A stretch of DNA of 64,000 bases. It comes from Muribaculaceae bacterium. Lineage in GTDB: Bacteria; Bacteroidota; Bacteroidia; Bacteroidales; Muribaculaceae. Of the stretch, positions 47,101-56,164 are shown in pieces. The notes under the pieces are model-generated. The model made no database searches. It saw only the letters and a program-made list of their open reading frames with translations, and was not told the origin of the DNA. Location of the stretch: assembly GCA_022509165.1 (NCBI GenBank), contig JAFLTT010000003.1:1-64000 (forward strand), read 5' to 3'. The stretch's first letter is position 1; each line of letters opens with the position of its first letter. Both the position numbers and the translations under genes were made by a program.

Positions 47101-47807
47101 GCAATGTGGATATCGTGCTGGGACAACCGGTAGATTTTGCTGGACAGCCTGGAGACAACAGTTATGTGGTCCCAACCGGATTCTATGACATAACTGTGGA
47201 CTTCTCCTCTAAGAAGGTAACTGTGACCAGTAACGGTCAAGGTGGTGGTAACCAAGGCGGTGGTGATGACAACCAGGGCGGTAACGAAGATGATGAGTTC
47301 GAAGGTGTTGAACTTTACCTAATCGGTAATGTCAACGGTTTTGATTGGAAAACTGATCAGGGAATACTTATGACTAAGGCTGGAAATGTATACAGCACTA
47401 CTGCTACAATCGATGATGCAGGTGAAGGATGCGGATACTTCGCATTCGCTACAGTACTCGGTGAAGATTGGGATGCTCTAAACTCAGGTGACCGTTACGG
47501 TGCTCCTGCCAAGGACACTCCGGCTTCTGTAGGTGAGATCCATACTGTAACTCATTACCCGGCTATGGTAAATGCTTCAGCAAGCGAGTCTTGGATGATC
47601 GAACCGGGGGCATATACTTTCAAAGTAGACCTTAAGCATAAGGAACTCTCAATTGCAAAATCAGGTACTGTCGGTGTTGATTCTTTGGAATCTGAAAATG
47701 CTGAAGTAATTTACTTCAACCTCCAGGGTGTGAAAGTAAACAATCCTTCAAAGGGCATATACATTAAAGTGACAGGTAATAAGAGAGAAAAAGTGATGGT
47801 AAGATAA
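44142..47807 (+). CDS. Secreted multimodular alpha-amylase (GH13) with T9SS-like tail
   Basis: 1221 aa. After a signal peptide (LLSLPVATAMG) the GH13 catalytic domain (about 25-425) shows EDVVVNH (region I), GFRLDMVKG (nucleophile Asp), GEYWDG (acid/base Glu) and FVDNHDT (region IV). Two CBM26-like starch-binding modules follow (about 436-525 and 540-625, both with SKWATPYVHYWG). Then come three almost identical 136-aa units (about 640-1045), each a SusE/F-like starch-binding fold beginning ATLYLIGNMPAPAGW and separated by Gly/Asn/Gln linkers, and one divergent copy (about 1055-1165). The last about 40 residues (VIYFNLQGVKVNNPSKGIYI) look like a T9SS-type sorting tail. Likely a cell-surface starch degrader. 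Confidence 0.93.
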   Translation: MKLLIKTIFAFLLSLPVATAMGHVGWPANYDGVMLQGFYWDSYKGSNTTKWTDLTKQADELSEFFDLIWVPNSGKATGENGGGNGYMPIYWFSNHNCAFGTEAELKTMISTFKAKGVGFIEDVVVNHRAGATNWYNFPKETWNGKTYELTNGAICSTDEMWKEGGQGCPYTRGNADTGEDFNGARDLDHTNATVQSHIKDYCKFLLDDLGYVGFRLDMVKGYGGQYTKIYNEYSKPKFSVGEYWDGNYDAVAAWIEATGKSSAAFDFPGKYQLNKAMNDNHENLTELVWKANGTTDQPAGMIHFGYPQFAVTFVDNHDTYRDGSKFTGNVLAANAFILCSPGTPCVFWPHWSQYKEQIQAMIKARKEAGIHNMSAVKVLKSAGNIYMAEVTGTKGKLVVKLGSEDGSAPGGSYRLATSGNGYAIWITNSGGTGEVSKEAFTIYFDNTNSKWATPYVHYWGASESTYPGVAMSKVNGNVWSYTVPAGTIGILFNAGDGDATKTVDMNPQPNHLYTTSGDQGVYSGSGGNQGGGNNQGGNTGSNFVIYYNNSTSKWATPYVHYWGGTASTYPGVAMNSVGNDVWSYTVPAGTTGILFNAGDGDATKTSDFVAQPNHIYTQSGDQGVYGGAGGNQGGGNQGGGNAPATLYLIGNMPAPAGWGETPGTGLLMTKNGDVFTATNVNLAGMTDIDPAYFRFSATISDNWDDLSEQYGPIDGNVDIVLGQPVDFAGQPGDNSYVVPTGFYDITVDFSSKKVTVTSNGQGGGNQGGGDDNQGGGNAPATLYLIGNMPAPAGWGETPGTGLLMTKNGDVFTATNVNLAGMTDIDPAYFRFSATISDNWDDLSEQYGPIDGNVDIVLGQPVDFAGQPGDNSYVVPTGFYDITVDFSSKKVTVTSNGQGGGNQGGGDDNQGGGNAPATLYLIGNMPAPAGWGETPGTGLLMTKNGDVFTATNVNLAGMTDIDPAYFRFSATISDNWDDLSEQYGPIDGNVDIVLGQPVDFAGQPGDNSYVVPTGFYDITVDFSSKKVTVTSNGQGGGNQGGGDDNQGGNEDDEFEGVELYLIGNVNGFDWKTDQGILMTKAGNVYSTTATIDDAGEGCGYFAFATVLGEDWDALNSGDRYGAPAKDTPASVGEIHTVTHYPAMVNASASESWMIEPGAYTFKVDLKHKELSIAKSGTVGVDSLESENAEVIYFNLQGVKVNNPSKGIYIKVTGNKREKVMVR
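46061..47284 (+). repeat. Three tandem 408-bp units within the amylase gene
   Basis: Units begin at 46061, 46469 and 46877 with AAACGCTCCTGCTACTTTGT and are spaced exactly 408 bp (136 codons). The first two look identical by eye. The third differs at a few silent sites near its end (AACAGT for AATAGC, plus GGTAACC for GGTAATC and GATGAC for GACGAC). Such identity at synonymous sites indicates very recent duplication or gene conversion. Confidence 0.93.
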
Positions 47808-47831
47808 TTTCAACATCACAGGGAAATTCGT

Positions 47832-47892
47832 TACCTTTGCGTAACAACTGAATAGCCCGGCGCAACAAGGACAAATTCCGTTGTGCCGGGCT
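47832..47892 (+). promoter_or_regulatory. Predicted promoter -7 box and hairpin before the tricorn-like gene
   Basis: TACCTTTG (47832-47839) fits TAnnTTTG. From 47854 to 47892 lies a strong hairpin, AGCCCGGC-CAACA...TTGT-GCCGGGCT, which has only a weak T tail (ACTCTTT). It may end the amylase transcript or sit in the 5' UTR of the next gene, about 55 nt before its ATG. Confidence 0.45.
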
Positions 47893-47945
47893 ACTCTTTA
47901 TATTCTCATTCAAAAACTCCTTTTCCCCAGTAATTTTATTATATC

Positions 47946-50900
47946 ATGAATCTAAAATCATTTCTTGGCTTTTCTTTCGCTTTAGCCACAATTACCGGCT
48001 ATGCTGAAACTCCCAGATGGATTCAATATCCGGCCATTTCACCTGACGGCAACACGATAGCCTTCTCTTATAAAGGAGAAATTTTTACGGTACCTTCTAA
48101 GGGAGGTGAAGCCTTTCAGATTACTTCAAATCCCTCTTACGATTCCCGTCCTGTTTGGACTCCGGGTGGTAAACAAATTGTGTTTCAAAGCAACCGGGAA
48201 GGCTCGGATGATATTTTTATTACTTCTGCAAAAGGAGGCACACCAAGAAGGCTTACCACTCATAGTGGCAATGAAACTCCCCTCACCTTCCTTAATGATT
48301 CAGTACTTTTATTTAATGCAACAGGATTACCTGGAGCAAAAACTGCGAGGGCTCCATTCTTCACGCAGATTTACTCTATAAATGTAGAAGCTGATAAACC
48401 TCGTCCCTCTCTTTATCTTTCCTTACCTGTATATGCAGCAGATGTTAATAATCAGGGTGAACTTATTTTCCAAGATAGAAAAAGTTTTGAGGATCCATTG
48501 CGTAAACATGAACGTTCGGCAGGAACTTCAGATATCTGGGTGTATGACAATGGAAATTTTACGCAACTCACCCATTTCAATGGCTCTGACCAATCTCCGG
48601 TCTGGGGGAAGGCAAATAATTTCTTCTATCTTTCTGAAAAAGATGGTACTCTAAATGTTTTTGAAGGAAACATAGGATCCGGTACTGAAAAACAACTCAC
48701 AAACTTTGAAAAACACCCTGTGAGATCCCTTTCCGCTTCACAGGATGGTGAATTAGCCTTTTCTTGGGATGGTGACCTCTATACTCTCAAGTCAGGTTCC
48801 AATCCTCAGAAAGTTGAGATAGCTATCAATGCCGACCTTTACGACGGCGATCTGGTAAAGAAATATGTCAACAACGGTGTATCCAATATTGCGGTATCAC
48901 CGGAAGGAAATGAAATAGCGCTAATCATTAGAGGAGATCTTTATGTCACCAATTCAAAATATAAGACCACAAAAAGAATAACCGACACACCGGCTCAAGA
49001 ACGTTCGGTATCTTTCTCTCCCGACGGAAGATCAATAGTATACGACAGTGACGTGGAAGGTATCTGGCAACTCTTCACTGCCAAGATAAAAAATGAGGAT
49101 GAAAAGGAATTTGCTTACGCAACAGAAATCGAGATTCAACCCCTTTATAAGCCCGAGACATCTGCAATGCAGCCATTATATTCACCCGATGGTAAAAAAA
49201 TAGCCTTCTTAGAAGACCGCTCGGCTATTAGAGTGATTGATGTAGATACTAAAGAAGTAAAGACGGTGCTCGATGGCAAATACAATTATTCTTATGCTGA
49301 TGGTGATATAAGTTTCTCATGGAGCCCCGATAGCGAATGGCTTGTTACAACCTACATGGGGCCATTGGGATGGAATAATATGGATATCGCTATTGTGAAA
49401 TCTGACGGATCAGAAGTAGTGGACCTTACTGAAAGCGGATTTAATGATTATCAGGCCAAATGGGCACTCGACGGCAAGGCAATAATATATGCCACAGGAA
49501 AATATGGAATGAAAGCTTCCGGTTCATGGGGTAACCAGGATGATATCATGTTAATGGTGCTTGATGGTGACGCCTGGGATCAATTTAATTTCACCGCTGA
49601 GGAAGCCGACCTCTTTGAAAAAGAAGAGAAAGAAAAAGACGGCGAAAAGGATAAAGAAGATAAAGGCAAAAAGAATTCAAAAGCCAAAAAAGAGGAAAAG
49701 AAAAAATCAGAATCTCTCGATCTTAATAATCGTCGTTACCGCACGAAAAGACTCACCGGAACTTCTGCCAATATGGGCGATTTTTACCTCAGTCCTAAAG
49801 GAGACAAACTTTATTATTTCGCAGAAAGCCCCAATGGCGACTTCAATCTGATGATGGTGGATCTCAAAAAAGGCAGTAACAAAGTACTTGCCGAAGACCT
49901 TTCCGGCTCTTTCGTTCCTGATAAAGATGGCGAAAATATTTTCCTCTTCTCTTATGATGGAGTAAAAAAAATTTCACTGCCCGACGGTGATATCAAGATG
50001 GTGGAATTTGAAGCTCCTTACGACCGGCATCCATCTCTTGAACGACAATATATTTTCGATCACATGGCAAAACAGGTTGAAGATAAATTCTACGACAAGA
50101 ATCTCCATGGGGTTGACTGGAAATATTATACCTCACACTATCGTGAATTCCTTCCATACATTTCTAACAACCGCGATTTTGCCACTCTTCTTAGTGAAAC
50201 CTTAGGTGAACTCAATGCTTCTCATACAGGAGGGAGCGCCCGCGGTAAGGGAGCCGATCTACCAACAGCTTCTTTAGGTGCCTTCTTCGATGAAACTTAC
50301 GACGGGCCGGGCCTCAAGATAGAAGAAATCTTCCCTCGTGGTCCTTTAGCCAATAAAAGCGCCGGTGTATCTCCCGGAGACATTATCACCTCTATTGACG
50401 GTGTAGAAATCCTTCCGAATCAAGATTATTACCCTCTTCTCGAAGGGAAAGCCGGCAAGAAAGTAAGGCTATCCGTTAAAAAGCCTGACGGCAGTAACAC
50501 TTTCATTAATGTAAGACCCATTTCCGGTGGGCGACAGTCTGAGATGGCTTACCAAAGATGGGTAGAACGCAACGAACAGATTGCTGATAGTGTTTCCGGT
50601 GGTAAGGTGGGTTATGTCCATGTGAAAGGAATGGACACTGAAAGTTATCAGAATGTATACGACCGACTTCTCGGTAAATACCGTAATTATGATGCTGTTG
50701 TGGTCGATACACGCTTCAACGGTGGAGGTTGGTTACATAATGACCTTGCTATTCTTCTAAGTGGTAAGAAATATGTCACTTTTAGTCCTCGCGGACAAGA
50801 AATCGGCATAGAACCCTTCTCACAATGGACAAAGCCCAGTGTGATGCTGGTGAACGAGTCTAACTATAGTGACGCTCATGGTTCACCTTTCACTTACCAG

Positions 50901-51167
50901 ACTTTGGAAATCGGTGACGTAGTGGGAGCACCCGTTCCGGGCACTATGACTGCCGTGTGGTGGGAACCACAGATTGATCCTTCTATCGTTTTCGGTATCC
51001 CGCAGGTGACCAACAAATCTAACGATGGTACCATACTGGAAAATACTCAACTTAATCCCGATATCGTTATATATAATGAACCGGCCGATGTTGAGGCAGG
51101 TAAAGATGCCCAGCTCGAAGGAGCAGTAAAGCATCTTCTTGATGTAATCAAAGACAACCAGAATTAA
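47946..51167 (+). CDS. Tricorn-like S41 protease
   Basis: 1073 aa with a signal peptide. The N-terminal half contains TolB/tricorn beta-propeller repeats (ISPDGNTIAFSYKGEIF, VSFSPDGRSIVYDSD). A PDZ domain (about 765-850, PGDIITSIDGVEI) and the S41 protease core follow: DTRFNGGGWLHND and the nucleophile segment NESNYSDAHGSPF, with the likely His in LGELNASHTGG. A highly charged Lys/Glu linker (about 557-592) splits the propeller region. Tricorn-type enzymes degrade peptides; this one appears exported to the periplasm. Confidence 0.88.
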   Translation: MNLKSFLGFSFALATITGYAETPRWIQYPAISPDGNTIAFSYKGEIFTVPSKGGEAFQITSNPSYDSRPVWTPGGKQIVFQSNREGSDDIFITSAKGGTPRRLTTHSGNETPLTFLNDSVLLFNATGLPGAKTARAPFFTQIYSINVEADKPRPSLYLSLPVYAADVNNQGELIFQDRKSFEDPLRKHERSAGTSDIWVYDNGNFTQLTHFNGSDQSPVWGKANNFFYLSEKDGTLNVFEGNIGSGTEKQLTNFEKHPVRSLSASQDGELAFSWDGDLYTLKSGSNPQKVEIAINADLYDGDLVKKYVNNGVSNIAVSPEGNEIALIIRGDLYVTNSKYKTTKRITDTPAQERSVSFSPDGRSIVYDSDVEGIWQLFTAKIKNEDEKEFAYATEIEIQPLYKPETSAMQPLYSPDGKKIAFLEDRSAIRVIDVDTKEVKTVLDGKYNYSYADGDISFSWSPDSEWLVTTYMGPLGWNNMDIAIVKSDGSEVVDLTESGFNDYQAKWALDGKAIIYATGKYGMKASGSWGNQDDIMLMVLDGDAWDQFNFTAEEADLFEKEEKEKDGEKDKEDKGKKNSKAKKEEKKKSESLDLNNRRYRTKRLTGTSANMGDFYLSPKGDKLYYFAESPNGDFNLMMVDLKKGSNKVLAEDLSGSFVPDKDGENIFLFSYDGVKKISLPDGDIKMVEFEAPYDRHPSLERQYIFDHMAKQVEDKFYDKNLHGVDWKYYTSHYREFLPYISNNRDFATLLSETLGELNASHTGGSARGKGADLPTASLGAFFDETYDGPGLKIEEIFPRGPLANKSAGVSPGDIITSIDGVEILPNQDYYPLLEGKAGKKVRLSVKKPDGSNTFINVRPISGGRQSEMAYQRWVERNEQIADSVSGGKVGYVHVKGMDTESYQNVYDRLLGKYRNYDAVVVDTRFNGGGWLHNDLAILLSGKKYVTFSPRGQEIGIEPFSQWTKPSVMLVNESNYSDAHGSPFTYQTLEIGDVVGAPVPGTMTAVWWEPQIDPSIVFGIPQVTNKSNDGTILENTQLNPDIVIYNEPADVEAGKDAQLEGAVKHLLDVIKDNQN

Positions 51168-51218
51168 AAAATCCCAGTTTATCGGGTCCTAAACAATTTT
51201 TTCATTAATATTTAAAAT

Positions 51219-54200
51219 ATGTCGTTCGTACATCTTCACGTACACTCACAATATAGTCTGCTCGATGGCAAAGCCTCTATCCCCGAATTGGTGGATAAGG
51301 CTATTGCCAACGGCATGAAAGGTCTTGCCCTGACCGACCATGGAAACATGTTCGGCATAAAAGAATTTTACAATTATGTGAAAAAGAAAAATTCAGGCAA
51401 AGATCCCCAAGATAAATTCAAGCCTATTTTAGGTTGTGAGATGTATGTGGCCAGAAATGAAATGACCGACAGGAAGGATAAGACAGCTCACCATCTTATA
51501 GTTCTGGCTAAGAATCAGACCGGATACCATAATCTTATCAAACTGGTGAGTAAAGCATGGACCGATGGATTCTATTATCACCCTCGCACTGATAAAAACG
51601 AGCTTCTTAAACATAAGGAGGGACTTATAGTTTGCTCAGCTTGTCTTGGTGGAGAGATTCCTCAATTAATAATGCAAGGTGACCTCAAGGGAGCCGAAGA
51701 AAGTGTAATGTGGTTTAAAAACACTTTCGGTGAGGATTATTATCTGGAACTGCAGCGGCATGAGACTTTTAAAGAAAATTCCAACCGTGAAGTGTATCCT
51801 GAGCAGCAGAAGGTGAACGCCGTATTGCTTGAACTGGCAAAAAAACATGATATCAAGGTTGTGGCTACAAACGACGTGCATTTTGCATATGAAGATGATG
51901 CCGAAGCCCACGACCGCCTTATATGCGTCTCCACTCAAAAGAAATTTGATGAGCCCAGGATGCATTACACCAAGCAGGAATGGCTTAAATCTCCGGAAGA
52001 AATGTCGCAGATTTTTTCCGATATTCCTGAAGCCTTGACCAACACCTCAGATCTTTTGGATAAGGTGGAATTCTATTCCATCGACCACGCTCCTATTATG
52101 CCCGAATTTGAAATACCTGCAGAATTCGGCACTGAAGAAGAATATCGAAACAAGTTTACAGAAGAAGACCTTTTCAATGAGTTCACTCGCGACGAAAATG
52201 GCAACGAGATTCTTTCCCCGGAAGAGGCGAAAAAGAAAATAAATACTCTTGGTGGCTATGATAAGCTTTATCGAATCAAACTTGAAGCTGATTATCTGGG
52301 TAAACTCACATGGGAAGGTGCCAAACGTCTTTACGGAGAACCACTCAGCGATGAAGTGAGAGAACGTATAAAATTCGAGCTGCATATTATGAAGACAATG
52401 GGATTCCCGGGTTACTTTCTCATTGTGCAGGATTTTATCAATGTAGCCAGAAAGCAACTTGGCGTGAGTGTTGGTCCCGGCCGTGGCTCGGCTGCCGGTA
52501 GTGCTGCTGCTTATTGCCTGGGAATTACTCAGATTGACCCAATCAAATATGACCTTCTGTTTGAACGTTTTCTGAATCCTGACCGTATTTCAATGCCTGA
52601 TATAGATGTAGACTTCGATGACGACGGAAGATATGAGGTTTTGAAATATGTCACAAATAAATATGGTGCAGAAAAAGTGGCCCATATCATCACTTATCAG
52701 ACTATGGCCACTAAGATGGCTATTAAGGATGTGGCAAAAGTGTTGGACCTCCCTCTTGATGAATCTAACAGACTGACACGCCTGGTACCCGACCGCCTTC
52801 CGGATGTGAATGGGAAATCTACCAAAATCAACTTTAAAAACTGTCTTGCTTATTGTAAGGAATTTGAAAAGGAAACCAGAAATGAGAATCCCATAGTAAG
52901 GGAAGTCATGAAATATGCTGCCCAACTTGAAGGGAATGTGAGAGGAACGGGTATTCACGCCTGTGGTGTGATTATCGGACGTGACGACATTACTGATTGG
53001 GTACCTATATCTATGGTGACCGACGCAGATGGAACAAAGGTGATTTCCACACAATATGAAGGTAGTGTAATTGAAGAGACGGGTCTTATAAAAATGGACT
53101 TCCTTGGCCTCAAAACTCTTTCTATCATCAAGGAAGCCCTGGCTAATATTAAAAAAACCAGAGGTATTGATCTCGACATTGACAACATACCATTAGACGA
53201 TCCTGAAACTTTCAAGCTTTATTGTGAAGGCCGTACCACTTCAACTTTCCAGTTTGAATCTGTGGGAATGCAAACCTCCTTACGCGACCTCAAACCTTCA
53301 AAGTTTGAAGACCTGATTGCAATGAATGCATTGTACCGTCCCGGTCCGATGGATTATATCCCATCCTTCGTAAAACGTAAACATGGAGAGGAACCTATTA
53401 CCTATGATATCCCGGTGATGGAAAAATATCTTCATGAAACCTATGGCATCACAGTGTATCAGGAACAGGTGATGCTCTTATCACGTCTTCTTGCCAATTT
53501 CACCCGAGGTGAAAGCGATATGCTGCGTAAGGCTATGGGAAAGAAGCAAATCGATAAGATGCTCCTTCTCAAAGAAAAATTCATGAGAGAGGGGCAAAAC
53601 AATGGTTATAAAGCAGAGGTGTTGGAGAAAATCTGGGGAGACTGGGAGAAATTTGCATCTTATGCTTTCAATAAAAGTCATGCCACCTGCTATACTTGGG
53701 TAGCTTATCAGACAGCTTACCTTAAAGCCCACTACCCTGCTGAATATATGGCCGGAGTGCTTAGCCGCAATATCGGTGCAGCCGACAAACTAAAGAAAAT
53801 CATGGACGAATGTATCAGGATGGGAATTAATGTAAAAGGTCCTGATATTAATGAGTCTGAAGAAAAATTCGCAGTAAATAAGAAAGGAGAAATCCGTTTT
53901 GGCCTGGGTGCAGTGAAAGGTGTAGGCATGAACGCCGTGAATGCCATTATCAAAGAACGTGAAAACGGTCAATTTAAGGATATATATGATTTTGTAGAAC
54001 GTGTTAACCTGAGTAGTTGCAACCGAAGTGCCATAGAAAATCTTGCAATGGCCGGGGCTTTCGATTCAATGGGATACCTTAGGGAGGCATTTGTGGAACC
54101 GGTGGCTGACACATCTTTCACGGATGTACTCGTAAAATTCGGGCAGATTATACAAAATGATAAAAATTCACTACAGGCAAGCCTTTTCGGAGACCTCGAG

Positions 54201-54890
54201 CCCATTGAGACACCAAAACCGCCATTCCCTACTGTGGCACCCTGGAACAGACTTAAACTTCTGGAAGAAGAAAAGAAACTGGTGACCGTATATCTATCAG
54301 CTCACCCTCTGGACCCCTATTATATGGAAGTGACTTATGGTTGCAGCTGCAGTTGTGCAGACTTCGATGAAAAGAAGGAAGCCGGGAATGTATATACTTT
54401 GGGTGGAATTGTCACTTCTACCGAGATGGGTAACACACAAAAAGGCACCCCTTTCTTCTCCTTCAAGATAGAAGATTTTTCAGGGAGTCAGAATTTTAGA
54501 ATATTTGGACGGGATGTGCCAAATTTTAAGACACGTATTCAAGTCAATGATTTTGTAAGAATACGCGTTAGAGTTAGTGCAAGCAGTTACCGTCCCGGTG
54601 CTCTTGATGTAAAGATTGAAGATGTGCAATATCTTCCGGATATTTCTTCTTCCACTGCCAACGCTGTTAGAATATACCTGAACAGAAATTTCAATAATCC
54701 TCAATTCTATAATGAATTGATGAATTTTTCAGTTAAAGAACGCCCCGGCGATCTTTACTTGAAAATCTTCGATCTGGAGAAAAACCAATTGATTAATATT
54801 CACTCAAGAAAAAAATTCCCCATAACTAAAGAACTGATTAATTTCTTAGAAGATTGGAACATTAGGTTTGAAGTTTTAAACATTGGTTGA
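51219..54890 (+). CDS. dnaE: DNA polymerase III alpha subunit
   Basis: 1223 aa, DnaE1 type. PHP domain at the N-terminus (FVHLHVHSQYSLLDG, LTDHGN), then the polymerase core with GPGRGSAAGS and MPDIDVDFDDDGR (catalytic aspartates), the QEQVM tail of the fingers region, a helix-hairpin-helix and a C-terminal OB fold. It is the replicative polymerase. No proofreading exonuclease is fused, so this is not PolC. It starts 51 nt after the tricorn-like gene. Confidence 0.97.
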   Translation: MSFVHLHVHSQYSLLDGKASIPELVDKAIANGMKGLALTDHGNMFGIKEFYNYVKKKNSGKDPQDKFKPILGCEMYVARNEMTDRKDKTAHHLIVLAKNQTGYHNLIKLVSKAWTDGFYYHPRTDKNELLKHKEGLIVCSACLGGEIPQLIMQGDLKGAEESVMWFKNTFGEDYYLELQRHETFKENSNREVYPEQQKVNAVLLELAKKHDIKVVATNDVHFAYEDDAEAHDRLICVSTQKKFDEPRMHYTKQEWLKSPEEMSQIFSDIPEALTNTSDLLDKVEFYSIDHAPIMPEFEIPAEFGTEEEYRNKFTEEDLFNEFTRDENGNEILSPEEAKKKINTLGGYDKLYRIKLEADYLGKLTWEGAKRLYGEPLSDEVRERIKFELHIMKTMGFPGYFLIVQDFINVARKQLGVSVGPGRGSAAGSAAAYCLGITQIDPIKYDLLFERFLNPDRISMPDIDVDFDDDGRYEVLKYVTNKYGAEKVAHIITYQTMATKMAIKDVAKVLDLPLDESNRLTRLVPDRLPDVNGKSTKINFKNCLAYCKEFEKETRNENPIVREVMKYAAQLEGNVRGTGIHACGVIIGRDDITDWVPISMVTDADGTKVISTQYEGSVIEETGLIKMDFLGLKTLSIIKEALANIKKTRGIDLDIDNIPLDDPETFKLYCEGRTTSTFQFESVGMQTSLRDLKPSKFEDLIAMNALYRPGPMDYIPSFVKRKHGEEPITYDIPVMEKYLHETYGITVYQEQVMLLSRLLANFTRGESDMLRKAMGKKQIDKMLLLKEKFMREGQNNGYKAEVLEKIWGDWEKFASYAFNKSHATCYTWVAYQTAYLKAHYPAEYMAGVLSRNIGAADKLKKIMDECIRMGINVKGPDINESEEKFAVNKKGEIRFGLGAVKGVGMNAVNAIIKERENGQFKDIYDFVERVNLSSCNRSAIENLAMAGAFDSMGYLREAFVEPVADTSFTDVLVKFGQIIQNDKNSLQASLFGDLEPIETPKPPFPTVAPWNRLKLLEEEKKLVTVYLSAHPLDPYYMEVTYGCSCSCADFDEKKEAGNVYTLGGIVTSTEMGNTQKGTPFFSFKIEDFSGSQNFRIFGRDVPNFKTRIQVNDFVRIRVRVSASSYRPGALDVKIEDVQYLPDISSSTANAVRIYLNRNFNNPQFYNELMNFSVKERPGDLYLKIFDLEKNQLINIHSRKKFPITKELINFLEDWNIRFEVLNIG

Positions 54891-54995
54891 ACTTTCCATG
54901 CCTCTATAATGTTTTTCTAAAAGACAGGGAGACCAACTTTTGGCTAAGATATAAAAAGTTTAAACTTAAATATATAATTATAAAAACAACGTATT

Positions 54996-55313
54996 ATGGC
55001 ACTCCAATTCACAGATCAAACTGCTCGCGAGGCTATCGAATCCGGCAAAATCGTAGTGATTGATTTTTGGGCTACTTGGTGCGGCCCTTGTATTAAACTC
55101 GGCCCTATCGTGGAAGAATTGGCTGAAAAGTATCCTGATGTTACTATCGGTAAATTGAACATCGATGAAAATGACGAAATAGCCAGCGAACAAAGAGTAC
55201 GCAACATTCCGACTGTACTTTTCTTCAAAAACGGTGAGTTGAAAGAACGCAGCGTGGGACTGGTTAGTCTTCAAGCCCTCGAGGATAAACTCAATAAAGT
55301 GATCGCCGAATAA
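54996..55313 (+). CDS. trxA: Thioredoxin
   Basis: 105 aa, with the active-site WCGPC in FWATWCGPCIKLGP and the cis-Pro in NIPTVLFFKNGE. No signal peptide, so a cytoplasmic disulfide reductase. Commonly found directly after dnaE in Bacteroides. 105 nt separate it from dnaE; no clear promoter motif seen. Confidence 0.96.
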   Translation: MALQFTDQTAREAIESGKIVVIDFWATWCGPCIKLGPIVEELAEKYPDVTIGKLNIDENDEIASEQRVRNIPTVLFFKNGELKERSVGLVSLQALEDKLNKVIAE

Positions 55314-55340
55314 TAATTTCGGTTTTACAATATTAAACTG

Positions 55341-55372
55341 AAATAAAGGGATGTTTAAACATCCCTTTATTT
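55341..55372. terminator. Bidirectional terminator between trxA and the NlpC/P60 gene
   Basis: AAATAAAGGGATG-TTTAAA-CATCCCTTTATTT is a perfect 32-bp palindrome with a T-rich run on the plus side (ATTTTTTT). It overlaps the stop codon of the convergent lipoprotein gene. Confidence 0.85.
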
Positions 55373-55940
55373 ATTTTTTTACTCTGCCGTATTTTCTGAA
55401 AGTTCGCCGATAATAGGGTGTAGTCATTTCTGATAATATCACCCCTTTACTGGCAGAAGCATGTACAAATTTTTCTGAGTCGATCATCACACCTACATGG
55501 CTCACTTTCTTTGTATCTTTCCCGGTAGCGAAAAAAACAAGGTCTCCCGGTTTTATCTCTTTTTCGTCAAGACTCTCACAAAAATCTGCTTGTTGTGCAG
55601 AATTCCTTGGCAGTTTGATTTCTGCCACTTTCTCATAAACCACTGTCACCAGACCGGAACAATCTGTGGCTATTCCTTTTTCACTTCGGCCGTAACCATA
55701 AGGAGTGCCTATCCAGGTAAGGGATTCCTCTGCAATCCTTTCTCCTGTGGTCTTACTCTTTTTTTGCTTCTTCTTTTTCTTTAATTCAATCGTCTCTCCC
55801 ACATATACACTATCCTCCTTTTTTGCCTTTTTATGGCTTCGGCATGAAGTCATACCTCCGCAGATACTGCATATTAGAATAATTGAAAGGATATGGAGAA
55901 GACGAGGTCTCATTCTATTAGATTTTTCAGCTGAATTCAT
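55371..55940 (-). CDS. NlpC/P60 family peptidoglycan hydrolase, lipoprotein
   Basis: 189 aa. The signal peptide ends GMTSC, suggesting a lipoprotein. A Lys/Glu-rich spacer with a run of Lys (about 55-65) is followed by the NlpC/P60 domain: catalytic Cys in ATDCSGLV, His in VSHVGVMI and a third polar residue in FVHASASKG. These enzymes cleave stem peptides in peptidoglycan. Confidence 0.9.
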   Translation of the reverse strand: MNSAEKSNRMRPRLLHILSIILICSICGGMTSCRSHKKAKKEDSVYVGETIELKKKKKQKKSKTTGERIAEESLTWIGTPYGYGRSEKGIATDCSGLVTVVYEKVAEIKLPRNSAQQADFCESLDEKEIKPGDLVFFATGKDTKKVSHVGVMIDSEKFVHASASKGVILSEMTTPYYRRTFRKYGRVKK

Positions 55941-55950
55941 TTAAGGGTTA

Positions 55951-55958
55951 CAAAGATA
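55951..55958 (-). promoter_or_regulatory. Predicted -7 box of the NlpC/P60 gene
   Basis: Minus-strand TATCTTTG only about 10 bp before the ATG at 55940. No good -33 TTG. If real, the leader is very short; alternatively translation starts at the internal Met (MRPRLLH), which gives a longer leader. Confidence 0.35.
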
Positions 55959-56104
55959 ATCAATATATCATTTTTAAGGCCATATATTCACGAATAAAAT
56001 GGAGAGGAAGGAATTTGCCTCCCCTTCTCTGAATGGGTATTATTTTATAAATTTTCTTTACCGATTAAAATTTTTATTAAATTAACTTAAAATGGGCAAG
56101 GTTT

Positions 56105-56137
56105 TTGCATATCTGTGTAATAACTTATTCAATTTTG
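56105..56137 (+). promoter_or_regulatory. Predicted promoter of the DegP-like protease gene
   Basis: CAATTTTG (one mismatch to TAnnTTTG) at 56130-56137 with TTG at 56105-56107, 22 bp upstream. Confidence 0.4.
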
Positions 56138-56164
56138 CATTGTCTATATAAATGAAAAGGCACA

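Noticed and set aside
46061-47284. Possible CRISPR-like array
   Set aside because: The 408-bp units are in-frame protein domain repeats without short repeats and unique spacers.
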